A stretch of DNA of 64,000 nucleotides from Eucalyptus grandis (taxonomy: Eukaryota > Streptophyta > Magnoliopsida > Myrtales > Myrtaceae): assembly GCF_016545825.1 (NCBI RefSeq), contig NC_052618.1:36402196-36466195 (forward strand). The letters run 5' to 3'. Positions 12,121 through 21,976 of this stretch are shown here, one piece after another. Numbering within the stretch: the first letter of the stretch is position 1; each line of letters starts with the position of its first letter. The position numbers were made by a program, and so were the translations under genes. Under the pieces are notes generated by a model that saw only the letters and a list, made by a program, of their open reading frames with translations, did not search any database and was not told the origin of the DNA.

Positions 12121-12926
12121 AAGTGTGAAGTTCGTGGTCGGAGGAAAACGATCACGGTCGAGGAGAAGAAGATCACCGCATCTACCACGAGACGGCCATT
12201 CCTTATGTTGAACCTAGTGACAAGAGCGAAGCTAGCTATCAATCGTTTGAGCTTGTGTCTACTATACACGAAACTCGAGGGACTTTGCCCCTCGTCCCCA
12301 AGATATCAAGTGCTGCAATCATGGTAGGAAAAATCATGGTAGGACACGGTTTCCTCCCGAGGACAAGGGCTTGGTAGGAGAGGCTAGGGCATTCGTCAGC
12401 CTATTGAAGCTCGGAGAAGACCCTATACTATCGGTTTGGGATATTCCCCATATAGAAAATCAAAGAAAAAGTCGGCCTTGTATATCCCCGTCTCGAGGAA
12501 ACTTTCCGGGCCCGACCAAGATGATGCATGAGGAAGAGGAAGTGGATACTCCAAAATGGTTCAACCCCGAAAGCGTGAAATTGCCCATAATCCAGGAAGA
12601 CACAACTTGGCCCTCACTTGAGAAAGAAGGGCCAGATGATGTGACCTCCATGTTCGGGGACATTTTCATAGGTGCCATTGAGGAAGAGCAATTAGAAGAG
12701 ACATGTGATAACTTCTCGTTCATCCCGGCTTCGACACCAAGTCGAAGAATTACGAGACTGTACACCATTTGATAGAAAACTTCGCTCAAGCCACCCGTGC
12801 ATTCCGTTCTCGTCACAATGAGGAGCTGGTGGTAAATGAAGAGGACCCTACTGACACGACCTGGCAAGGGGCACGGCTACCCTTAACCCCAAGAAGCACT
12901 CGGCCATATTCGCCCTTCCTAAATCA
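12121..12926 (+). pseudogene. Tat protease-RT linker remnant
   Basis: This region is frame-broken. MVGHGFLPRTRAW (about 12338-12376) and a nearby KEKVGLVYP frame resemble the G-patch-like stretch (M..GF.PG.GLG ... GLGY) that follows protease in Tat elements. A 133-codon open frame at 12371-12772 is acidic and contains DTPKWFNPES. It overlaps that region in a shifted frame and is best seen as linker, not a separate gene. Confidence 0.45.
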
Positions 12927-13208
12927 ATGACCATTATTTTCCCCATCCTCCTAGAGCAAGGAATAATTGGCAGAGAATTGAACCATCCTACCCCCGAGTA
13001 CTTCCTTGATTATGATCCATCCAAGCAATGTGATTACCATTCAGGAGAATTAGGACACTCGCTAGATGATTGCACCATCCTGAGAGACAAGGTCCAAGAT
13101 CTTTTGGATGCTGGGGTATTCACGTTCCGCTCTCCATGGCTGTGTTTTGGCAATGATCACCTCCTCGTGGTACCCAAAGACACCGTACCATGTTCCCGAG
13201 CATGCTAA
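12927..13208 (+). pseudogene. Displaced Tat gag zinc-knuckle fragment
   Basis: The frame reads PTPEYFLDYDPSKQCDYHSG and then ELGHSLDDC, followed by ILRDKVQDLLDAGVFTF. The C-x2-H-x5-H-x4-C pattern with following KVQDL.DAG is the gag finger of Tat elements. It normally lies upstream of the protease, yet here it lies about 0.9 kb downstream of it. I infer a rearrangement or recombination with another copy. The frame closes at 13208. Confidence 0.7.
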
Positions 13209-13853
13209 GGAGGCGCATAAAGGAAAAGCAATCATAGACACTTTGGGCCAACCAAGTGGTAAATTTGACTACTATGTCAATTATTCGATTCCCAAAGTTT
13301 CTATGATCATCACCACAACATCGTCCCGATGGATGGGGAGATGTGGATGATCTGAAATCCACAAAGCCGGGAGCACAAGGAGACGTGGTTGGCAGCTAGT
13401 ATGAAGACTTCTTCGTGGGCGCTATCAACGAGGAACCGTCAGAGGAAATGGGTGCAGGCCCGCTTGAGTAGAATCCTTTTTAACTCCTTTGCATACTCCC
13501 CTACGTGGGAGCTTGTACATATTTCTTAAAGTCTGGCTTGTTCTGTTTTCAACAACAGTTCCACTCAAGGAACTATTTTTTGAAACCACCATGTAAATCC
13601 GTCTACTAATAAATAAAGTTGAAAACATTTTGAGGGCATGAGGAGACACACCAAACCGGCCCGTTGATGATAGCCAGCCGTCAAATGAAAGAAGAAATCT
13701 GAGGCCCGGGTCTCCTCATGTTTAATTGTCTTTAATCTTTAAAAGCAATTTATCACATTTTCAAAAGAAAGAAGCATGCATGCTACTAACCTTATTTGTT
13801 CCCTTAGCCTATCTACTCTATGACACAAGAATAATATAGCGGCAGGCGAGGGT
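13209..13853 (+). other. Tat spacer before reverse transcriptase
   Basis: Remnant of the region between linker and RT. A frame with VPEHAKEAHKGKAIID and YYVNYSIPKVSMI (about 13190-13305) fits Tat linker sequence. The rest (13350-13850) has stops in all frames and no recognised motif. Confidence 0.45.
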
Positions 13854-15362
13854 ATGGGAATGGTCCAAACCAGCACCGTAAGTAGCCATGATAGCAATTC
13901 TGATGACTCAGATGATGATTTTGATGATTCCGACGAAATTCAATGGAATTGGAAGCGCCACGAAGAAGCAAGGCCCCTTACTACTGAATACACCATTATT
14001 GTCAATTTAGGCAGCACAGAAGATCCAAGGGAGATAAAGATTGGCGCGAACCTTCCTGAAGAAGAAGCTGCAAGCTTAATTGCCCTCCTAAAGAGATATC
14101 AAAATGTATTCGCATGGTCTTATGCCGATATGCCAGGCCTTGATCCAATGATCGTGGAGCATAGCTTGCCAACCAACCCTAATGTGGCTCCTAAGAAGCA
14201 GCGGCTAAGAAGAGCTAAGCCTGAATTGTCAAAAGAGATTGAAGAAGAAGTAATGAAGCTCCTGGCAGTAGGCTTCCTCGAAGTCTCGCAATATCCTAGT
14301 TGGGTGGCAAACATTGTACCAGTAAAGAAGAAAGATGGTCGAATCTGGATTTGTGTCGACTACCGCAATTTGAACAAAGCAAGCCCAAAGGATGATTTCC
14401 CACTACCTCACATAGACGTTCTTGTGGATAGTACTTTTGGATTCAAACTTTTCTCTTTCATGGATGGGTTCTCAGGATACAACCAAATAAAAATGAAGGA
14501 GGAAGACAAGGAAAAGACGGCATTCATTACTCCATGGGGGACTTTTCACTATAAGGTCATGCCTTTTGGCCTGAAAAACGCTGGAGCAACTTACCAACGT
14601 GCCATGGTCACCCTTTTCCATGACATGATGCATAAAGAAATTGAAGTATATGTCGATGACATAATCGCCAAAACCAGACATGGAGAAGACCATGTGAAGA
14701 CCCTGGAAAAATTATTCGATCGACTTCGCCGGTTCAAGTTGCGCTTGAACCCGACAAAATGTGTGTTCGGGGCAACCTCGGCAAATTACTTGGATTCATT
14801 GTGAGCTGTAAAGGGATAGAAGTGGACCCATCAAAAACTAAAGCGATATTTGAGATACCTCCTCCCTCGACTGTGAAAGAAGTCCAGAGCCTCCTGGGAA
14901 GATTAAATTACATTGCGCGATTCATTTCCCAACTTTCTGAAACTGCAAAACCTTTCTTTAAACTTCTCAAGAAAGATGCACAAATCGAATGGGATGATGA
15001 CCGCCGGCATTTGAAAATTTGAAGCGGTACTGATGAAACCCCCGGTTTTAGTACCCCCTACTCCAGGACACCCTTTGACCCTCTACCTTACCATCAACAG
15101 TGAATCCCTAGGTGCAATGTTGGCACAGAAAGGACCCCATGATGGGAAGGAACGAGCCATTTACTATTTGAGTAAAAATTCACCACATCGAACGAAACTA
15201 CTCCAAATCGAAAAGACTGTGCTGCATTGGTATGGGTGTTGCACAGACTCCGGCGAGTACACCTTGCATTACCCGACATTCATTGTAATCGAGAGTGACC
15301 CAATCAAGTATTTGCTTGGTTGCCGGCCTTGGTGGGAAAATTGGCCAAATGGCAAATCCTAA
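13854..15362 (+). pseudogene. Tat reverse transcriptase and RNase H
   Basis: The first frame (13854-14804) begins with an acidic stretch (SDDSDDDFDDSDE). It then carries FAWSYADMPGLDP and RT landmarks in order: PVKKKDGRIWICVDYRNLN, FMDGFSGYNQI, MPFGLKNAGATYQRAM and the catalytic YVDD at 14649-14660. A +1 frame change near 14790 moves the connection domain to another frame (GIEVDPSKTKAI, LLGRLNYIARFI; to 15022). A second change moves the RNase H part (LYLTINSESLGAMLAQ, GKERAIYYLSK; to 15362). The catalytic RT residues remain, but the reading frame is broken at least twice. In a working element this enzyme copies the RNA genome into DNA inside the particle. Confidence 0.93.
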
Positions 15363-15479
15363 TCTAATTCGACATCCAGGTGATGTCGCAAAAATCGATT
15401 AAAGGTCGAGTGATTGCTGATATGTTAGCAGATTGCCCTAAAGAAGTAGGCGATGATCATTCCCCGATGATCGAATCTC

Positions 15480-15905
15480 GGCAAGAGAAGAGGACACGTG
15501 GACTATGTTTTTTGATGGAGCTGTAAATTTGTCGAGTTCGAGCCTTTGGGGCGGTCTTGATATCCCCAAATGGGCAACATTATCCCGTGGCTGCAAAACT
15601 GATGTTTCAATGCACTAACAATATAGCCGAATATGAAGCATGCATCCTCGGCCTACAAGCGGCTATTGGAATGGAAGTGTCAAAACTAAAAGTGTTCGGT
15701 GACTCTGCCTTAATTATCCTCCAGACTGTGGGCGAGTGGGAGACAAGAGACACCAAACTAGTGCCTTATCATGACTACTTGGAAGAATTGGTAGAAGAAT
15801 TCCAGGACATCTCATTTGAATACCTACCTAGAATCCGTAACCAGTTTGTTGATGCACTAGCAACACTATCATCCATGTTACAAGTAGCGAAGGGGTTAGA
15901 AGTAG
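15480..15905 (+). pseudogene. Second (archaeal-type) RNase H domain of Tat element
   Basis: FFDGA near 15509 is followed by a frame change, then CTNNIAEYEACILGLQAA, LKVFGDSALIILQ and DALATLSSM. This is the extra RNase H carried by Tat elements between the retroviral-type RNase H and integrase. In these elements the second domain is thought to supply RNase H function where the first is weakened. The order seen here matches the lineage. The frame break after FFDGA means this copy is defective. Confidence 0.8.
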
Positions 15906-17224
15906 AGCCTTCGAAAATTGAAGTCTTGACAAGACAGGCCCACTGCATGACTATAACTGAAGAACCCGATGGGAAACCCTGGTATTACGACATCATGAAA
16001 TACATCCAAAAGCAGGAATTCCCTAAAGAAAGCACTCCCTCTGATCGAAAATACCTTATGAAAATGGCTTCGAGGTTCTTCGTCAGCGGTGAAAATTTGT
16101 ACAAAAGATCATATAACTCAGTCCTGCTAAGGTGTGTGGATGCAAACGAAGCCACACAAATAATGCAAGAAATACATGGGGGAGTATGTGGTCCTCACAT
16201 GAATGGACATATGTTGGCCAAGAAAATAATGAGATTGGGTTATTACTGGTTCCCCTTAGAGAGCGATTGTGCTCACCATGTGCGAAGCCGTCATCGTTGT
16301 CGAGATCCACGGGGACAAGATAAATGTCCCTCCAACCAATTACATCGCTTATCCGAGCCGTGGCCATTTTCAATGTGGGGCATTGATGTGATTGGCCCAA
16401 TCAATCCAAAGGCATCAAATGGGCACCGGTTCATTTTGGTCGCAATCGACTATTTCTCAAAATGGATCGAGGCTGCATCCTATGCAAGCGTAATCGCACG
16501 AAACGTTATGAAATTCATCGACGTGACATAATCGCCCGTTATGGCGTACCGAAGCTATCGTCACGCGACAATGGGTCAAACCTAAACAACAAGTTGATTG
16601 ATCAATTGTTTTTCGAGTTCAAAATCCAACATCCGAATTCGTCCCCTTATCGTCCACAAATGAATGGAGCCAGGAAGCCGCCAACAAGAACATCAAGAGA
16701 ATCCTATCCAAGACAGCTGAAAACTACCGCGATCGGCATGAGAGGCTACCCTTCGCACTAACAGGTATCGAACTTCGATTCGAACTTCCACCTGGGCAAC
16801 GCCTTTTCCTTGGTTTACGGCATGGAGGCGGTTTTACTCGTAGAAGTAGAAATCCCTTCCTTGCGAATTTTATCCCAAGCGAGGATTGTCCAAAGAAGAA
16901 TGGACACAACAAAGGCTTGAGCAACTAAATATGATCGACGAAAAACGACTGAAAGCCCTCTGTCATGGTCAGTGTTACCAACAAAGGGTAGCTCGATCGT
17001 TCAATCAAAAGGTGCGACCCAAGAACTTCAAGGTAAATGAGCTAGTCTTGAGGAAGACGCTGCCAATCTTTCCAGAGCCCGGAGGCAAGTTCGCCCCTAA
17101 TTACAAGGGTCCTTACGTAATAAAGAAGATACTCCCTGGAGGAGCCTTGATTCTGACTGAAATGGACGGGCAGGAATTCTCCAAACCAATTAATTATGAT
17201 GCTGTAAAAAAGTACTACCCTTGA
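15905..17224 (+). pseudogene. Tat integrase remnant
   Basis: The first frame (to 16531) has the zinc-binding region (EIHGGVCGPHMNGHM ... DCAHHVRSRHRC), in which the first Cys of the usual C-x2-C pair is Ser. The core follows with WGIDVIGPI and FILVAIDYFSKWIEA, giving the two catalytic Asp residues. A frameshift near 16530 leads to YGVPKLSSRDNGSN and SPYRPQMNGA (to 16761). Another leads to the C-terminal part with VNELVLRK and FAPNYKGPYVIKK, ending at 17224. The family inserts the DNA copy into the host genome; this copy cannot. Confidence 0.9.
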
Positions 17225-20200
17225 AAGATGTTTATTGTCTGGCATTGCCAAGCACTTCTCTATCGTAATGAAAATTCTTATGCACCTTTATATATGAGTG
17301 ATGTATTTACACCATCATAAAAATGTGTTTTGACTCAATGGAGAAAAATGAATGGTGATGACCGTCTCTAAGGAAGTGTCATAAATCAAGAAGCAAACTC
17401 GATGGCATAACTTGAACAAATCAACATTACCCAGGCAAACGCATAAGAGTAATCCTTTGTCAATTTTGTCCAACTCGGTGTAAAGGATGCGTCATTCGGG
17501 AACCGATCTGGTTAAAAGAAACCTTCGTCCCGACCAACAATCTTAGAATCTGGAAGCCTCACTTCTTGTTCCAGACACATGCTCTTGCAAGAAGTAATTG
17601 CCATTAGAGAATTGGAGGTTTTGATTGTCCATCTCAGATTCCATAGAAGCTTGAGGTACATGACTTTGCCTGATCAAAGGCAGAAGGAAAAATTCCACAG
17701 AAGGAATGCGTTGAAGATAAATCAACAACCAGCAATCATGCATACATGGTCACAAGTGAGGAAGGCCAATCGAAAGAAATGTCAAACTATGCTAAGACGA
17801 AAAGGCTGTCATCAACATTCAAACATCATCAGGAGTTAGCAAATACAAACTTTGGAGAAGAGTAATTTGGTATCGTTTCCAATACTCCCCTTCTTTGAAT
17901 TCACTTTTGACATATTCCCCTATTGACAGGAGCATCACAACTCAAGAACTAAACTCAATGGTTAGGCAAATCAATATTGGCCAAGCTAGTACGTGGAAAT
18001 GACCCACATTAAATTCACCCGGCTTCGTGTAAAAGACATGTCATCCGGGAGCTAATTCAGAGAATAATTGACCTAATGAAGCAAGGGACATAGGACTTCG
18101 AGTCCCCCTCTCACTTTAGGTTCACCCAATCATCTGCAAACCAGTGAAGGGTAAAGTTGTATCGCTTCTAGTTATTCGACTCTTGAAAGAGTTCATGACT
18201 AACACATTCCCTCTTGTTTGTTGCGGGATCACCCGATTTGTCAAAAGCAAGGATAACGAATCAATAAGAAGCATGTCTTGTTTGTTGCAAGATTAACTGA
18301 CTGTCAAAAACAAAGATAACAAATCAATGAGAGGCATGACAAACTCTCCCAAGCAAAATGGCATCTCAAGTATTGCCAAAGCAAATGACGAAAAAACCTT
18401 CAGCCTCAACTCACATTTAATTTTGGCCAAACTAATTGATCAACTTGTACATCTTCTCTTCGTAAGGGCAAAAGCGAGAGATGCCCGATCAGATTCCCAA
18501 CCCCGACTGATCATTCGTGTGTCATATTCCTAATCAATAGGGACAACCATCGACGTCCATTTGCAAATAACCCTTTTGATGTTCAAAATCTAACATATTT
18601 GGAAACATCATTATGTTAGCCCCTAAAGTGGTCAATAGGGTCTTTCGCGAGTCAAAACCATTCAAACTCCATCATATTCAAAATGTTGCATGTCATTTCC
18701 AGATGAATTATACATGATGATTTCGTCTGTCTAAGTCACTGATTCCACTGAGGATTATCAGAATAGACAGGTAAGTGAAGAATACAAGATTAATTGAGCA
18801 TGCTAGATGAGGCGTGTCAGAATGATGACAGGCAAGCCATATCCTACACACGGTCCCCCATCTATACACTTGTGAGATGAGTGCGAAGATTCCATGGCTG
18901 CGGGGTAAAGAGTTCTCTCGCGAATGGTACGATAACCAAAATAGTGAGAGGCATTCCATCGCTCACCCCATTGAGCCCCATACATTGGTGAAGCTTCTCT
19001 CATACCCCGTCAAGAACAACCCCTACACCGGCGGATTAGAAGCGAAGCAGCATCACAAGGTGAGAAGAGAGATAGAAATTTTCTTGCTCGCACTTGCATC
19101 AATCTTCGGGTGTCTTTATTGCATATGAACACTTGCGTTAATTTAAGTGCCCTAGAATGACGAAGAGCAATTCTTTCTCTACGCACTTGTATTCATTGTA
19201 CAGCCCAAGTGAGTCTGTAATTTTACCCTCACATTGAAATAAAACGAAAGTTACTACCATTTAAACAGCATAGCTCGGAGCGCTAGCCGAAGACGAAGAC
19301 TCAAGAGTCCAACAACAGTGTCGTGATTGAACTTGCCTAAGCTAGTTCCTCTAACGACAATGAAAAAAACATGGGCATAAAAAAGCAGTGTACCTGGTAA
19401 AAGCAAGGTCAATGCCCATATTTGAAGAACTGGAATAAAAAATAAGGGCATGAAAAAGCAGTGTGCCTGGTAAAAGCAAGGCCAATGCCCTCTAGTAAAA
19501 AATATAGCCAAGAAAAAGTTGTTGTGGTCCACAGAACCTCCATATGACAAGAAAGACTAGCGACAAAATGCCGAGACAGTCACCAACTCTCACCCTCTTA
19601 CATGTGAGCCAAGTCTACATCACATTCCCATTGTAAAAGTCTCTTCAGACTAGGGGCACTTCAATTAACGTGGGATTTCATATGTCTATAAGTATCGCTC
19701 GAAGAAGTACGAGCAAGATTATTCTATCTCTTTTCGCAAGATTCTTGACTTGTAAACCCGGAGATGATCGTGCAGCATTTTCGTCCATCAGCTTCAACCT
19801 TGATGGTCCCCTTCGATGAGTCACTAACCAAGACTTCATCACGGTTTCAACAAAGACCTCTCACATTGGTAAAGTCGTACCGTCTCATGCGAGAATACTC
19901 GGACCCTGCGACATGATGACAAAGAGATAGTGTGGTCCTTATGAATCTTGCATCAATGGTAAGGATAACCTTTCCCATGAGAGTGAGCGGAAAGTCCTTT
20001 CGGATCGAAAGTCCCTCATTTGGCATGCTCAAGACATCTACATTCTAAATGAAGGTTGTCTTTCAAAATCTTCCCTGGAAATCAAAAGATGCGAATCGAC
20101 AAAATTATCATGCATGAATCTCATTTGAACTCATGAATTTACAGCATATACAATCATGTGTGCATACTATGCAAATAGCGAGACATACTCATAGAGATCG

Positions 20201-20794
20201 AGATATTGCCGGTAAGCATATCTCTATTTGTCTTAAGGTACCTATCATTGTCCAGTACTCTCTTCTTGACACTCGACCTATTCGAGTCATCCATTTATCG
20301 TTGAATACCTACTGCTGTCTAGGTATCCCTATTGTCTTTGAGTATCGGTCACTGTTCGGATACTCCCCTTTCCTGACACTCGACCTGTTCGAGTTGTCCT
20401 CAGAGCATTGATACTTGTGACTGACCAAGTATCTCTTGGAATACCTACTGCTGTCTAGGTATCCCCATATCGTTAAGTACCCACCGTTGTCCGGTACTTC
20501 CTTTTTATGACACTCAACTTGCCCGAGTTGTCCCCAAATAATAGCAAATGTTCAAGCATTCCAATGCTTTGTGTACTGCGCCTACCCAGTATGCTTTCTT
20601 ATACTTGGACCAACAGAGTGGTCCTGTGTCGTATCATTAAATACTTGTGTTCATCCAAGTATCCCAAAGATTTGTACACTGTGGCTATCCAGTGTTCCAC
20701 CCTTTTAAGTGCCCGTGGCAATCCGGGTAAGCCTCATGCTACATTCAAATCCCCTTTACCAGGAGGTGAGAGACCTTCACAAATATCCAAGGTA
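17225..20794 (+). other. Long 3' noncoding region of Tat element
   Basis: No domain is recognisable after integrase. The region contains layers of degenerate duplication. About 150 bases at 17370-17520 resemble 17930-18080. A ~72-base unit with TTGTTTGTTGC..GAT is doubled at 18218-18345. A ~80-base unit with AAGCAGTGT.CCTGGTAAAAGC is doubled at 19380-19500. Between 20230 and 20530 the words CTACTGCTGTCTAGGTATCC and CACTCGACCTGTTCGAGT recur. Long 3' noncoding DNA is usual in Tat/Ogre elements. Confidence 0.6.
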
Positions 20795-21435
20795 TCTTCC
20801 AAAATCGATGCCCTGATAAAGGTCGGTGCATCCTCCCGAGAAAGGTCGGGTTCCAACTGGTGTCTTCGACAGAAGTCAGATGCCCCACAAATTGATGCCC
20901 TGAAAAAGGTCGGCGCATCCTCCCGAGAAAGGTCGGGTTCCAACTGGTGTCTTCGACAAAAGTCGACGCTCCACAAATCGATGCCTCGAAAAGGTCGGCA
21001 CATCCTCCCGAGAAAGGTCGGGTTCCAACCGGTGTCTTCGACGGAAGTCGACGCTCCACAAATTGATGCCTCCGAAAAGGTCGGCGCATCCTCCCGAGAA
21101 AGGTCGGGTTCCAACCGGTGTCTTCGACGGAAGTCGACGCCCCACAAATCGATGCCACGAAAAGGTCGGCGCATCCTCCCGAGAAAGATCGGGTTCCAAT
21201 TGGTGTGTTCGACGGAAGTCGACGCCCCACAAATCGATGCCCCGAGAAAGGTCGGTGCATCCTCCCGAGAAAGGTCGGGTTTCAACCAGTGTCTTTGACG
21301 TAAGTCGACACCCCAACAAAATAGATGCTCTGAGAGACGTCGGCGCATCTCCCGAGAAAGGTCGGGTTCCAACTGGTGTCCTCGATACAAATCAGGCACC
21401 CACAAATGAGATGCCCTGAGAAAGGTCGGTGCATC
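20795..21435 (+). repeat. Tandem array, ~86-bp unit, 8 copies
   Basis: Starts of the AGGTCGG.GCATC word fall at 20821, 20909, 20993, 21079, 21164, 21250, 21338 and 21424, giving a period of 84-88 bases. Each unit holds TCCCGAGAAAGGTCGGGTT, CAAC.GGTGTCTTCGAC and CACAAAT.GATGCC. Open frames on both strands through the array are a consequence of the repeat and do not imply a protein. Confidence 0.95.
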
Positions 21436-21439
21436 TCTC

Positions 21440-21735
21440 GTCAAGGCGACCGAAGAAAGGTTCGGGTCCTAGACAAATCATGGATTGTTTTAACAGTGAC
21501 CGAAGAATGGTTCGGGTCCCGGAAAAGCGATCTCCGTCACGGCGACCGAAGAATGGTTCGGGTCCGAGACAAACCACCGATTACTCCAACAAAGCGACCG
21601 AAGAATGGTTCGAGTCCCGAAGGAGCAATCTCCCGTCAAGGCGACCGAAGAAAAGTTCGGGTCCTAGACAAATCATTGATTGTTTTAACAGGTGACCGAA
21701 GAATGGTTCGAGCCCCGGAAAAGCAACCTCCTTAT
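21440..21735 (+). repeat. Tandem array, ~49-bp units in ~98-bp dimers
   Basis: GACCGAAGAA starts at 21448, 21498, 21544, 21596, 21643 and 21694. Spacings alternate near 50-52 and 46-47 bases. The alternating spacers (AGACAAATCAT..TTGTTTTAACA against CCGGAAAAGC.ATCTCC) show a dimeric higher-order repeat. It follows the 86-bp array directly. Confidence 0.9.
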
Positions 21736-21960
21736 ATCACCGGGTAAGATGACGCCTTAATACTTGCCAAAACTCGGGGTTCACACCCTATCTCACTCAC
21801 TCCCGGTAAGTAACTACGGGTATCTTCTTATCTATGTAAAGTTATATTGCTCTTTTCCGCATAGAATAATAGATCCCAAATAAAATAAAATCTACTGCAT
21901 ATGAACGAACAAAATTTAGGTATCAGGTTTGTCTTTGAATGCAACCTCTGCGAACTCACC

Positions 21961-21976
21961 TTCAAAGAGGGGTAAC
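21961..21976 (+). other. Polypurine tract of Tat element
   Basis: AAAGAGGGGTAAC immediately precedes the 3' LTR start (TGTTGACACC at 21977). It has the expected purine run for plus-strand priming. Confidence 0.7.

Noticed and set aside
20507..21444. Open frames up to 263 codons on both strands through the tandem arrays
   Set aside because: They are periodic products of the 86- and 49-base repeats with no known protein family.
20795..21735. CRISPR-like appearance of regularly spaced repeats
   Set aside because: Units are directly tandem with no unique spacers, and the sequence is plant retrotransposon DNA with no cas genes.
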